A stretch of 64,000 nt of DNA from Valencia hispanica (Eukaryota; Chordata; Actinopteri; Cyprinodontiformes; Valenciidae): positions 42,106,180-42,170,179 of the forward strand of contig OY747702.1 in assembly GCA_963556495.2 (NCBI GenBank). Direction: 5' to 3'. The notes under the pieces are model-generated. The model was not told where the DNA came from and ran no database searches. It saw only the letters and a list, made by a program, of their open reading frames with translations. The position numbers were made by a program, and so were the translations under genes. Below, piece by piece: positions 13,101 through 27,900 of this stretch. The stretch's first letter is position 1; each line of letters opens with the position of its first letter.

Positions 13101-16100
13101 CTACCTTACCTTTGCATGCCTCACTATCACTGAGTACATGATCTCAAATTTTTGTTTATTTTTTTACCCCTCCAACTCAACCTGTGTTTGCCTTGAGTAC
13201 ACTCTGTGGGCACAAAGATACACCAGGGAATGAAAGAGGCTTCTTAAACCTCAGAAAATAAACTTTCACAGTTTAACCCTTTAAACAGAGATGTGCGGTT
13301 TACTTGCTCTGGACATTTGTGCACAAAGAGGGATCTCCCATGTTTTAGGCTTGTAAATGTAAAGAGAAAATGATTTAAGTTGAAGTGAAATATGTATAAA
13401 TTAAACTTGGCTGAGCTGATTTTCCTTTTTTAATGGGTTGAAGGAAACCGCACATACACTTATATATATGGGGTAGATTTTTACTAGAGGTCAGATGTCA
13501 ACACAGCAACAGTAAATATACTTTGACTCTTTCCACTTGGACTCTAGTCAAATAACATCAAAATGTCCAAAGGGTGGAGTATTGTACTACATATGGGAGC
13601 TGTAGACAGGTCTTTGCTTCCCTCGATGCATGAAGTGTCAACAGCCGGCTCGCCTGGCACGGTGAAGCTCAAATGGAAAAATACCCTCGCAGAGGTTTGC
13701 TCCCTGATGTCCTGACATTCCTCACACAAAACATGCAACAGGTAATAACTGTCTTAGCACCAAGTCAATAAATAATTTCCTCTACTGAGGAAATATGTAT
13801 TTCTAACTGTTAGAAATACATGTTATCAGATTTTTATTTTCTCATTGTAACGTTAAATTCTTTGAATGTAGGCATTTCCCTTTGCAGAACTTGTTCCTTA
13901 CCACAAACTGCATGCCCTGACTGCAGAAAATATTTATTACCCGAGTTTTGTTTTTAGCTTCTTTGCTGATGTAAATATATACAGTGGAGAAATATGAGAC
14001 ATGATCCCATTGGATTTAAGCTGAAATGTTTTAAGTTAATAAAGAAGTAATGATAAATATCACAGATTTTGCAAAGCTGCAACCAACTGATACAAATTTG
14101 AACTAATTCCAGTTTCTCTATAAGGGCTATAAAAACACGATAAAATACATTTCTCATAATTTTTCCATGAATTTAAAATGTTACTAGCTTAACAATGATT
14201 ATGTTGTCAAAATTTTCTCCATAAATGCCTAAAGTTACAAACATGTCTGTTTCCGTCACTGAAAATCTGAAAATACTGTAAAACCCTCCTGCCTTTGGGA
14301 CAGAGGTGAATAAAACCAAACAAAAAATAAACAAGAGAATGGCTCACTTTTTTGCACTTATCAGTATGTAGACGTGCACCTTAACACAAATAGCAACCTT
14401 GTCCAACTTAATATTTAAGGAAAAAGAATAATATTAACTTGCAACTGCAATGAATATTTTTTATTCATACATGTACAATGCATTCAGTATCGTTTTGCCG
14501 GTTGTATATGAGGGGATTTTTGTTGTTTAATGCAGCAGTTTTAGGGGGGCATTAAGAGGACAGGTGAAATCCTTAACAAGCTACAACTGAGTTGTTTCTT
14601 TGAATTTTTTTATAAAACTGTGTGCTTGAGATTATCAATTGTTTTTTTAGTAGCTGTGTGATCTTATTATTTAAGGTTTATGTTTACAGTGAATCCAAAG
14701 AAGAAAGAAATTAAGGCTGTTTACTTAAGTATGTTTATTTGTTGTCAGTATCCTCGAGACATTCACCAACATTATCGTGTATTGCAACATTAAATACTTG
14801 TCTGGACCAGAGGTGATGTCTCACTGTGTGTGTTTGAGAAAGAACAGTCAGTGTTATACAGCTCTGCAGTTAAACAGGACGCCACTAAAATGTTAAAACA
14901 GGAACAACAGCATTATGGGGCTGTCTTTTTAAAAAGTTATTTAGCATCTTATAATGGCATTAGGCAGGATTAGCAGGAATATTACCATCACTAACTGTAA
15001 TCAACATTTTCTGTGAGGACCCCCTGTTGGCTGAGTAGACCTAAGCCTTTACTGTGAGATTACCAAACTAATGTCATCTTTTCCTTACGCTCGAGACAAT
15101 TAGTTCTTTAAAAGGTTAAAATAGCAGCTTTGCTGTAATATGTTAACCTTTCTGTTATCCATGGGCTTTTAAATCACTTTGGTAGTAGCTCAGATAAACA
15201 GCTGACATGCTGCTTAAACCTTTTTTGCTTCCTCTTGACTACATTTTTAAGCAACTCACAGGTACTGAAAACGGCTAACTTTGAGTCGCATTTACTCTGG
15301 AACAACTTCCACAAAAAACAAACTGTTGTTACCACATCATAGGGATTTGATATGGTTTATTCTCTGATCGGAAAGATTCCATGTTTAGTTATCTTTTGAT
15401 CAGTCCGACTCAAATCAACAGATTATTTCTCAGTGCATCTTTAATAATCACAAGGATTCTACAGTAATGAAGTAAAGACCTGATTAATATTTTGTGATTA
15501 AGATGAATGTTGTGTAGGAAAACCATGACTTCTTTATGTAGTTAATAAATTATCTAGTGCTTGATACAAGTGTCGCTGTTGTCTTTCAGAGTTTCTCCTC
15601 TTCAGAAGTCAGAAGTGGTTGAAATGGTGAAGAAACAAGTGAAGGTGATCACATTGGCCATCGGGGACGGAGCTAACGACGTTGGAATGATCCAGACAGC
15701 TCATGTCGGAGTGGGAATCTCTGGCAACGAGGGTTTGCAGGCAGCAAACTCTTCTGACTACTCTATTGCCCAGGTGAGCAAAAAAGCAGGGGCTTTCATA
15801 AAGGTAGAAGTGTTTTTGAGTAGAGATACATAGATAAGCACTTTTTTGACGTATAACTGTGCCTGATGCTGTGCTATTTGTTTAAAAAAGGATAAAGGAT
15901 AATTTCAAACTAGAATAGTGTAACATCAAAGATAAAACAGAGTTTTTGAAAGGTTTTTGTGCCAGAATGGCGTCACATAAAATCACTCAAAGATATACTT
16001 CAACTAAAACAAAACATAAACATGTATTTTATGTCCTTAGTTTATGAGGAGGCCATGGCAGTACATTTTTCAAACTGTCTTTCACGTCCTTGCCTTCTCA

Positions 16101-19100
16101 TGTATTTTGTGTAAGTGATAGGTTTCCACATTGTTCTGAATAACAATAGGTGATATATCTGAAAGAGCTTGGGCTTAAAATTGAAGTAGGAACACCTGTA
16201 AAAGAGGTGTCTGGTGAAATCTAATTCCCAGCAAAACTCCACTGAAACGGATTCTGGCAAAAGTTTGTGTAAATACCTGCTCGCATCCTGGTAACCAGCT
16301 AGTCTGAAAAACTCAGTCGATATGTGATATGTGTAAACAACAAAAGACAGGGAGCTCCTGATCTATAGCCCCGTTGTACAGGAAAGCGATCTGTGCATCA
16401 TGTTACTATTAACGCTAAGAGGCTTTCGAGGATGGGAAACCAACAGTACATCCTCTGTACTCCAGCATGCAATTGCATTTCAAGAGACTTGAAGCCCTTT
16501 GATCCGCATGTCATGTGGACGGTGTATGTCCTTCAAAACCCAGTGGTCTCACAATCCGTTTAGGTTGTGCCCCTGCTTTAAATTAAATTGCACCTCCATA
16601 CCTCCACTGGTATTTTGCTGCTACAGTACATTAACTGTAATTTGCTGAGTGCAAACCAAAATCAGTCCTAGAAAATTACACAGCTTGTTTTTTTTTGTTT
16701 TTTTTAAATCCCTGTACATGAATTATAAAGATCCTCTAGGGAGTCAGATGAGCTCCTTGCTGCAAGAGATTCAGTTTCTTGTTTCTGCTGTTTCATACTT
16801 GAGAAGTCAGGTTTGTTTTCTGAGTGAGATTCAGCATTGAAAGGTTTTGGGTCATGGCACCTCTGTTGTCCATCTGTCTTCGGTTCAGCTCTGTTTTAAC
16901 GAATGTTTGATCCAGCAAGAGGGGCGGTCACGCTAGCTGGGGCTCTCCACCGTGCTTTTATTTCTACAAACAGCTCTGTGGTGATGCTGGAAAAAAATAT
17001 GAACAGACCTTCAAACAAAGTAATCATAGGCTAGAAAACCTCTAGTAAAAATACCACAGTTTTCCCGCATTGATGGAAACATTTTAAACATAACATTATC
17101 AGATTGTTTTCATTTGAAACGCAAAACAATAATTCTTTCCTTATGACAAAGATTCACATTTCTAATATTACATATAGTACGTATTTAAATATTTAAAAAC
17201 GCGTACTAAAGCAAAACTTTAGAAATGCTACATTTAGTAGTCAGCTTTAAGGGTTAATGCAGCAGAATACTATGATTTTATGTTGTTGTGGTCTTCATAG
17301 AGTAACTGAAGTACAGTAAGTTAATATAAGCAGGTTAATTATCTGTATCTGCTCAAGTAGCCTTACCAACAGTGGGCAACGACAGGTCAGGAAAGAGGTG
17401 ATTCTACCCGCTTTACCCGCTGTTCTGGTCAGAGGAGACACCAGTTAATCCAACTCTTTCTCTGAGATCAAATAAAAAAGGACTTGAAAGCACAAAAGTT
17501 GTATGATGAAAATCTCTGGTAGTTTTGCTCTACTTTAATGTCATTAACCAGCTACTACCCATCTACCTGCAATCCCAGTTTCATGGACTTTGCTAAGCCA
17601 AAATCCAAATTTATTATACAAATTAAAACGCCCATTTCAACACAATCCATCTCTTTTCCGAAGCTCTGGCTGCTTTAATCAAATTTGAAGCTATTTTCTG
17701 CCTTTCCTCCAACATGAATAACATGGATGACATCAAATCCAGGATGATAAGTTCATCCTGAATCTTGCTACAACTGAAAGACCACTGTGGACATTGTGTG
17801 ACTCAACCAACACTGGACAGACACAAGAATGGATTGGTGTGCCTCTCTGTCCAGAGAGTCTGTGGGTCATAGCTCATACCTTTAACAGTGTTTCTACACA
17901 GCCTTTCCAATATAGTAGGATGGATAAGTCTGGCAAAAGAAAAACGGTCTGACTTCAGAGATTAGTTTCTTCTCTTCTTTGTTTATCTTTGTATTGTATT
18001 TTTTATCAATACCATCTTTGATTTTTAATTTGCCACATCACAATCTAACTTTACAATTTTGGCCACCAGTATTTTGGTTTTTGATTTTCTGGCATGGGAA
18101 TTACGGAAAAACTCTGGAATATTTCAAAGCCCTTCTTTAACTTCTTGCCCACTTTAATCAGGAGTTACTGGAACTGTTGGTCTGACAATAAGCAGTTATC
18201 ATTCAGATAAAAACGCAGTTTTTTGTTTTTTTGTTTTTACAAAGTGCACAAGCTTTAGAATTGATCAAGATTTTGGGGAAACCTAAGCTTCATAGATTTG
18301 TCATTAGGACTGATTCAAGTTGGTCCAGATGCTTGCAAGACTGTGAAGCAGCCAACTTCAAGGCCGTTATTTCATAATTTGTTCAACATACAGAGAAGAA
18401 AACCTGTCAAATGTACAAGCATTTTCAGGGTAAATGTTTTCACCATGAAATTTGGTACATTAAAAGCTCAGATCCTGTACCGGGGTTTGCTAAATGTTTC
18501 TGGATTGCCGCTGTCAGTAATATACCGTCAAAGGGATAGTCACATATCAAAGTGTATTATTTAATTTCTTTCATTTTTTTTCACTGTGTGCCATATTCAT
18601 TTACTTTCACTCATTAACATGAGTGATTTTTTTTGATTTGTTAACTTTATTTTGCTTTGTCTGTTTGCAAAATGCTTGCCTTTCATGAGTCACTCCATTA
18701 TTATCGCGAAGATCAGTCCAGCTTTTGCACTCAGTATGAAAAATTAACATAAGCCCTAAATGATAATAATCTAAAGGCACTGAAGTATAATGCACAGCCT
18801 TTGGAGACCGATGCCTCTATACGAACCTTGATAATTGCCGCAATTTAAAGTTTGGCCCTGGAGCCTGTGACTGGCCTTTTCTGGAATGTGTTAGTAAGGG
18901 ATTTGGCCAAAATCTTTTTTAGATTTCTGCTGAGGGGGGGAAAAAAAGGCTAAACACTTGCTTTAATCTTTAAGTTCATTTAGCTGCTTCAGTGCTCTAG
19001 TCATGATCTCGAATTATGAAGAACGATTAGACTTGTGCTGCACTCAGGCTTCCGCTCTTCATTCATCATGTCGTTACCCTCCATTTACTTCCTCCCACAC

Positions 19101-22100
19101 AGTTCAAATACTTGAAGAATCTGCTGCTCGTCCATGGAGCCTGGAATTACAACCGTGTCGCCAAATGCATCCTGTACTGCTTCTACAAGAACATTGTTCT
19201 CTATATTATTGAGGTAAGTCAAACAATATATCTTTCCTTATCGAAAGTAATGCAGAGAACCACATGTGTATTGACCGAATGATAAAAGTACTTGTATTTC
19301 TGTTAACTGGCTCCCAGTAGAAGAAAAAGCGTATCTGCCAGTTCCTCTGTCGTACTGCTTATTATTCTGGTTTACTGTAATATTAATGTAAAAATTATAT
19401 TGAGGTAATAAAGGAATGCAATATTTGCAACTGTTCAATGCCAATATTGCATTGTTGTTACTTTGTATCAAAATGTGGTAAGAATTAAATTATTCACCTG
19501 CACAGTCATTTTTGTTGTTAAAGGATAGAGATAATAGTTTTGTATTGTGATTGATTAGTGAATGTCCTGAGCTAACAGAATGCGTAAACTTTTCAAGATA
19601 TCACTGATGTCACCTAAAATAGTTTTATATGAAATTCAGCTCTGCAGGCTACTGTTATCCATGGTATACCCGAATTACTTTAACCACATCAACGACCAAT
19701 CTGTGAACCTGCTCACTGCAACATGAACTACAACAGTCTGACCACCATGTTGTCAGTAGATAGGCTTTGGGTAGATTTACATGTGTTAGTCCCTATATCT
19801 GTTGTTTTCTGTGTGATGCGTTTGATTATAATTGACAAAAACCAGCCTCAGTGCAGATAGCTGCTTCAGAGCCGTCACGAAGAGTGACCAGACAGGCTAA
19901 GTAGCTCCTATCAGCAGCCCTTATCGCCGCCAGGCTTCAGATGTTCTCATGCATCTTTTCATTCATAGGAACTCTGACTTTGTGTCAAACCTGGCCACTG
20001 CATGTTTCATCACATTGTCTCACAGGCTCCAACTCAGATTCCAGTACAACAAAACAGGATTGGAGGTTTATTTGTATAACTACAGGTTCAAACCTGGATT
20101 TTCTTTTTTAAATTAATCCTCAGCTTTCCAGGTTGCTTCACTATGTATTTTTACATTGGAAACCTAACCTACATAACAGTTAGAGGTGGATTGGATCCTT
20201 CTGTTTTTTTCACTTATGATGCTCATAATTAGCCAAATGGTTGCTAAATGTTAACACTTTATCTTTTACAGTTCTTATCTAAGCACTACACTCATCACAA
20301 ATGTGTTAGTAACCTTCCTTAAAATAACTTGAAATGCGACAAATTCATGACATGCCTTAAATTTTATGCCATATTCAACACTATTCAACTTTGCTTTTGT
20401 TCACTGATTCACTTTTAATATTTCATATAATCCAACAAACATTAAAATTTCATGAAAAAAATTGTTTCATTAAATATCTTAGGCAGCAGTTGATTAGACG
20501 TCTGCATAAGCCAACGGGTAGTGTGGCCCACTTTCTCGGAGCAAACTAAACGTAGCAATAATAAACCAAATAAAATACTACAATCCTAACAACACCTGTG
20601 GCTTTTAAAATGTCCCCCTCGGTTCTGCCCCCGGTCCTCAGAAGCAAAAAAATGCTTTAAAAAACACAACAGGGTTGGATAGGCCAGCCGGCTGAAATGA
20701 ATTAGAATAAGCTTTATTGAGAAACTAAACCAAAGGTTTCAGCCATTAATATTATAAAGTGTCATAAAATGTTTAAAAGATTAAAAAGCATCGAGATAAG
20801 CCATTAATTTCAATTACTAACAATTATAAAAGATATGATTTAATGGTTAATAATATGACTTTTCTTTGTTTTTACTGATGTTACTCAGGTCTCTTGATTT
20901 GTTTGTGTCTTACAAACTTATTTATGATAAAAAGAGGCGTTTGAAAAATGAATTAATTTAATTCTTAGTTAAAATTAGTTCAATGAAGAATAACAAAATG
21001 ACCAGGGAGGCACTTAAAATATGTTTTTTACATTTTGTGATATTTATTCATAATTATCAATATCGATCAACATGAATATTCCCTTTATCGATATGCTCTT
21101 TTTCTATATCATCCAGCCCTAGGTTATTTCTTTGTAAAGCTTTATTTTTAGAAGGGGGAGTAGTTGTCTTCAATGTGGTTCAGAATGACACCGAAGTGCA
21201 ATCAGAAAAATACGTACATTGACTTTGGTTCAGCTTCAGTGGTTTCGACTGGTCATCTTGGCTCTGCTTCTACCATTTGTACGATCTGTGTGATCCATGT
21301 GAGGTAGCATTTCCTCTTACATGTACGTCATGGGATGTTGAGTACAATCCTATAAACTTCATCATTTTTGATAACAGTTTTCATAGGATCAAGAAGCATA
21401 TTGAAGATGGAAGCCTTTTTACGTTTAATGTGGATAAATATTATCTCCTCTCTGAGCTCCTCACATATTTCGCCTCCGGTTTCGGCTTTCTCTGATCCGT
21501 GTTCATTGTGATGCACACAATGAAACCAATCTTTCCAGCAGCAAATTTGTTCCCTTTGAACTGGCTGAATGGCTGATACTATACTAAACCATAAGGAAGA
21601 CTGATATAGACAGAAAAAAACAAAATGCATGATGCAACATATTCTGCTGTCTTTGCTGATAAACAGCAGACTTTAAACGATGTTTAACATATTTTTTGTT
21701 CTCGTTTTCTGTGACATTTTAATCTCTGATGGCTTTTCTTATCCTTTTCTCTTTTTTTTGTTTATTTGCCATGAAAAATCAGTCGGCTACCTTTGACATT
21801 CCAGAATGCGTGCTTTATAGTCGATATGTCCTGAAATAAGAGACTGGAAGTGCATTTGTGTTTGCTTTACATCTGTTCGACCACAGTGCCCTTTTCAGGA
21901 TCAGGTAAAATAGAAGTTACGCACACACATCCAAGGGAAAATTTAATTTTAGGCTAACTTGATTATCTGATGACTAACCCTTACATTTGACATTTCATTC
22001 TTGCTCGAAAATTGAATTACTTTCATCTGTCCCTTTTCATCACCATGTGTAGCATATATTTTATTTTATTAAATAAAAAAAGGAGACAACATTGTTTAAA

Positions 22101-24926
22101 TTTTCATTGTGAATAAATCTACAGGTGATATTTTAACAATGTCTTTCTGCTTAATCTACCATTTACTTTTGGACAGGCAGAATATATAATCAGTTAAAAA
22201 CCTGTGCATGTTCTTTTTTGCATTTGCTGTTTGAAACTCTCCAGACCGCATGTCAGTGATTTTACCAAAAGTTAAACATAACATCTACAGTTTGAGCGCA
22301 CCTTTTGTTGCCCTCTAGAAATATTAGCTCCCCCCCTACACTCGTTTAGGGGCCTGAAGCACATAAACTGACATTTCTCCACTGTTTCACTGGTTCATTA
22401 TCCCACTCTACACTTGTTTAGTGGCCTGAAGCAGATAAACGGACATTTCTCCACTCTATTACTGGTTCAATATTTGCATTGTCCGAACATAAAACCCGCC
22501 TTCAGCTCTATAGTATGCCTAAAAGCTATGTTTGTTGCACTAATCGGTTTACGTTTGAGTGCTTATGTTTTTCTGTTCAACTTTCAGGCTGAGTCGCAAG
22601 AAGAGAAATGGCTGTTAATGGGAATTTTGACTTTTTTGTTCTCTGGATCATAGTCTTATACAGTGAGAGGTACAATCTGAATGCCAGGCCAGGGAGACTT
22701 GCTGCTTAGATCTCTTTCATCTGCCTCTCTTTCCCCTGGTTCTTTGATCCTTTATAAAAGCCCTTCGTTTCTGCTAGGTTTGTGGACCCTTAGGCTATTG
22801 TGGGAGACTTTCACGAATGTAAGCGCTTGGAGCAGTTAATGATTTTGTCTGTCATTATTGGGTTGATCGTGACTGCATAGGACTGTCTCTTAACTGGATG
22901 ACCAGTGAAGTTACCTCAAAGTTTCTTTAGATTTTAGAATGGGGTTCTTGATCATACTTGAGACATGACTTCATAAGAGTCTTTAACATGTATGTCCAGT
23001 GCCTTGCAAATGTGTTGGTACCTCTTTAACTTTTCCACATGTCAACACTGCTCCTACAAACCTCAGTGTATTTTATTTGGACTTTTTTAATAGAAAAATA
23101 CGGGGCCTTTTTTTTAAATAAATGCTTAATCCTTGCTGGATTGTTGTATATCTCCAGTGAATGGGTGAGACGAGGGGTTATACCATGAAAAAGTCTGTAG
23201 TTCATCAGCTCACCTTAGTCTGTACTTTGCAGAAGCACAATTCATAGTCGTTTTGGGTAGATCTCTCCTAGCCTTGCAAATCCAGACACTGACTTATTTT
23301 ACCATTTTTTTTGTTTAATGGCTCAAGCTCCTTCAGATTGGATGGATGGAAAGTTTTCAGGTCTTACCAAAAAACCTTGGTTTAAGTCTTGGGAAATAGT
23401 TTTATATTGTATTGCTTTTTTAAACATCTAAACAACTTTCTCCATGGCCTGTCTGGTTTGTTTCTTAGTCTCCTTAATGTCATTTGTTCGCTAATGTTCT
23501 CTAAGAAAACTTACCTGTAATAAGATTAAAATAAACAGAAGTGAATTCTATTTACGAATTAGTGGATTACTCTAGATAATTCGTGGTACTCAGTGGGTTT
23601 ACAACCAGTCAGAGAAACCAAATTATTGCCTTAGTCCAACTAAATTTGGACTTTTGAAATGCATGTATTCACCTTAGTCCAGCTAAAATCGAATCGAACT
23701 GGCCCACTTCTTATCGAGCTAACAAAAAAAAGGATGTGGAAAACGAGACCAAATTTACACTTCATGGTCTTCAGCAGTACTACTGTAAGCTAAAGGACAG
23801 CGAGATAAACCCCAATCTCTTTGACCTTCTTGATGTCTTGGAGTTCGAGCTATGACTTGCCTGGGTACTCTCTCATCAGAAAGTGATGAGACCGCTGAAG
23901 CAGGAATAACAACACCAATACGATGACATGCAGCAACAACGAGTGTAACACAATCATACAGTACTTGCAAAATGTACTATGGTGCAGCATTGTTGTCGTC
24001 CATTTATTTGCTCATCGTGCATATCCTGGTTTTGCTCCTTTTGCTTCACAGCCGTAAAAGCTGCTGGTCATGATATCAGTTTGGATATGTGGTGAGATGG
24101 AGACATGAAGATGAAACCAGGAGATGTTCTTACTGAATCAGAGCTGAAGAGGTGATGATGGAGAAGTTATTAACTGTTTCTGAGAGACAAATGACACCAG
24201 GATCCTTTTATGTAGCTGACAGCTGGTAACTGTGCAGGGGCGGCTCTAGCAAAGTTTTGCCAGGGGGCCAGGTAGGGCATTAACAAGGAATTAACATACA
24301 TTTCTTTCTTATTCTCATTTAAAATTCCTAGCTTTTAATAAATAATTATCTGAATCTTACAACCAATTGGATTTAGTGGTCATAAATCCTTTATCATATA
24401 TAGTAAATATTAAGTCTAATACAGTATATATCCTAGTAAGCTTTAGTACTTTTTCCTTCAGGAAGGTACCATCTGTGCAGTCTTAAATTTTGTCAAAGAA
24501 AGATGTTGAATCTATTTAATTATTATAAAAAAATTATTGATTTCTGTGCATTTGTTTTACACGTGCATTAAATTAAAATTGATTAGGTCGATTAAGCATC
24601 ATGAGGCGGAGGGTGGGGGGTGGTTCCTTATATTTTTTTGCTGGGAGTTGGCAACCCTAGCCGCCGGTAAAAACAAAAATCTCTTGGACTTCCGAAATGG
24701 AAGACCAACTGGTTGATTTGTGGCAACAGCAGGAATGTCTATATAACATTTCGTCCAAAAACTACCACGACAGGTCGGGCAAAGAGAGGAGTTAGACTGA
24801 AATAGCGAGTGCAGTGGATGTACCCGGTATTCATCCAGCTACCTAGCATCACCATAGCAACAGTGTAGTTCGTTCAAAAGACCAGCTAAAGATCAAATTG
24901 CTTGGCATTTTAATATAAGTTTTGTG

Positions 24927-24980
<54 letters not shown>

Positions 24981-27900
24981 TGAAGTCACGTTTGATTATG
25001 CAAGATTGCAATATTGAGCGTGAAGAAGCTGATACTCTCCTGAAGAATCTGTTAGTGTGTGGTGTGTTCCGTGGTGCACACCACACACTAACAGATCAGC
25101 ATAGAGAGATCTTGTGCGATCTGTTTTTTGTTATCTTCTAGTATGTGGTATCTGAATCTGTGAAGGTTTGAAGAATCCTGTAGTGTGTGCCAGCCTTAAG
25201 TTTGACTTTGGAACAATTTACAACTGGCTAAAGAACAGCAATAAAAAGAATTGAATTTACCCACATTAAGGCTGCGAAGCGTTCGTGAAAGAATCCATTG
25301 CAATTCTATTGAAATGCATAATCTTTGAAGCTGCTTATGTTTGTTTGACATATTGTTGGGTGCTGCACGGGGACATGATGGACAAGTCGTACATATGAGG
25401 CAATGACAAGAACTCCCATTCAGTAATCCTCTCTGTGGTTGAGGAATGCTCTGAGTAGACGAGTAAATCTTACCGACCAGTTGGACTAAATTAATCCTTA
25501 AAGGCTGGGCTTGGCATTGTAATACAACCTCTGTTTGAAGCTTCACATATTTCCAGCGTATTTATCAGCTCCCTCTTTATACTCTACTTGCTTTGTGAAT
25601 GAATTCAATTAGCAATCCTGCAGAGCCAAACATAGGAGTATCAAGACTTGCACTATTGGGGACAAATGTCATTCCCACCCAACCTCTTCCTGACCAAGAC
25701 TCTTATACTACTCTGCAGCGCTGTGGGGCAACCTGGGAATCAGTGATTTTTCATTTGCTGATGAATATGCAAGTCTCCTTAGTCTCTCGGCCCCCTTCTT
25801 TTTTTTTGTTCCCCCTCCAGCTACTGCTTTGCTCCAACAATGTTTTCATGATGTTCAGTGAGGGAGAGAGGCCAGCCACACCCCTTCACTGAGTGGCACT
25901 CAATGAGAAGAAGAAAAAGGGAAGCAAAATCCTGCCTGGTACTTCCCCTAATGAGCAAATCAATGCATCTGTCCCTCAAGAGATGGGGAGAGTGAGAAAG
26001 AGAGAAGCCATTGGGACCTCGAAAACGAGGCCAAAACACTCACACAGAAGCAGCAACCTCACCATGTGAATAAGAGGCTTTTTTAACTTAGCACAACAAT
26101 GTATCGGCCCAGAGGCCCTTATTGAGCAGATCTGTAATTAATTCAGCAGTTTGACCTACCCACAAGCCGCTCAGTACCAACCCTTGAGCCGTCCTAATAG
26201 TTGAACCTGCCTCATGACTTGAGCTTCATCCATACCCTACATAACTCCTAGCAACGGCATATGAATGCAATTCTAAACAAGCAGAGATCCAAAACATCTG
26301 AGGTTGTGGTTCCATTGTCTTTGCATTCAGGACCATCTGGTTCCATTTTCATCTGAACATCCCATGTGAATTAACAGGCCCCACCATTTAAAAACAAATA
26401 AAACAAAAAACACGATAAGAGTGGACCTGACAGAGGATCAGTGGTTGATGGGTGTGACTGATGCTGAAAGGTGAGGGGCAGGATCTGGGCACACAGGGAA
26501 AGTTGGGATTTATCGGCTGGCCCCCCATCATTTGTTTTCATGCATATGCTAACCCGATGTAATGGAAAAAAACAGCGGGCAGACTGGTATTGGTCGTGCA
26601 GACGTTGGCAGCGGGTGGGGCCATCAAACAACCTTTGTCCCAATGTGAGAATTTGTAGCAGTTCATGCCTTCATAATGACGTTAAATGAAGCGAGGAAAT
26701 TCCTGATAGGCCATGGCCAAAACACAGCTTCCCTTATGTTCTCTTGACAGTTTTGGCAGCAGCTAAAGCCTGTCCTGGATCACAAATTGTCAAAATTCAA
26801 CACTGCGAGGTGAAGTTTCTGATCATAGATTGCATAGGTTGTCAGTTTCACTCCAGGATGTTTTGGATAAAGCAGCTTTGTACCGATAGATCTAAATTCA
26901 GAATACATAATTATTGTCCTAGTTTCCTACACCTTATTTTCCAACTTTTCATACAAAGTTGAGGTTATGAGTTTTATTTCCGCACAACAGATGGTTTGCA
27001 TTACCTTTGTCTACTTCATTCAGATTACTTAAGTAGCTTAAGCAGTACAGCTAGCCTCATCTGTCATCCACATGTTGTCAGGTAGAGCAGTGGGTTTGGG
27101 TTTAGAGGTAAGCCTGTGATGAAATCTGAACGGTTTCATCAAGGAGATGAAGGCTTGTTATTTTCTCATTGGCCCCTTTTTCCCCCAATTTAGAAATTTG
27201 TCCAAGTTCAACAAATTATATGCTGATCCCAGGTCAGCACTTCAAGCTAACCCACCTCAATTTACTGATTTAGGTATTCTTATTTTGCAAAGTTTAATTC
27301 CTGAAACATACGTCATTACAAGATGAAGATAAGAAATTCTGGAGCCCTGCTGAGTCCTTTTTAATAGTTTAAAGTTAGTTTATGGTACAAGGCAGATTAC
27401 TCCTTGCTGTACTTCCTAGTTGTTGTAGTTGTTGTTTTGCTTGTGATTCGACTCATTTTTATTCACTGTTGTATGCAGGGCACCACCCTTTAACTAGAGC
27501 ATTATCATCCTTGTGGGCGTTCAGTCAACACAATCAGAAAATTAATATTTCCGTCACATAGGCAGGCTTTGCAGTTGAGCAGACGGTAGGGATCTGAAGG
27601 CATACATTTGGATTTATCCTCACTATTATTAATGGGAAACATTCACTCATAACCTTGTTCATAAAAGCCTTTTCTAAAATCATTATTTTGTGTTTTACAG
27701 CTTTAAATGACAGCACTAGAAGAGAGTTTTGTGAATGTTTTCAACAACTGAACATTAATTTCATCTACCATAATTTAACTTTCCTGATGTGATTCTTTTC
27801 TTTTTCTAACACAGATTTGGTTTGCATTCGTCAATGGCTTCTCTGGACAGATTCTCTTTGAACGATGGTGTATCGGCTTGTATAATGTGGTGAGTGTTGG

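Larger units (their letters stand above)
19214..27814 (+). other. atp8a1 intron, 8.6 kb, repeat-rich
   Basis: It contains a GGGCTGG-ATAT type remnant ending at 21122, a 72-bp tandem duplication at 22336-22475 and a Tc1-like remnant at 22997-23515. It also holds one copy of a dispersed repeat from 23615, a MADF-domain fragment at 24697-24838, an (AT)n tract and a perfect 18-bp hairpin at 25049-25094. Around 24236 a GGGGCGGCTCTAG word resembles a hAT MITE end, but I found no partner end. I recognise nothing in 19214-21000 or 25200-27814. Confidence 0.8.

Noticed and set aside
15561..15833. A 90-codon continuous frame that could be taken as a small gene
   Set aside because: Its middle is the atp8a1 exon 15590-15773. 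The ends read through the splice sites into intron.
24236..24300. A hAT MITE starting GGGGCGGCTCTAG
   Set aside because: Only one end-like word was found. Without a matching inverted end or an 8-bp duplication the element cannot be supported.
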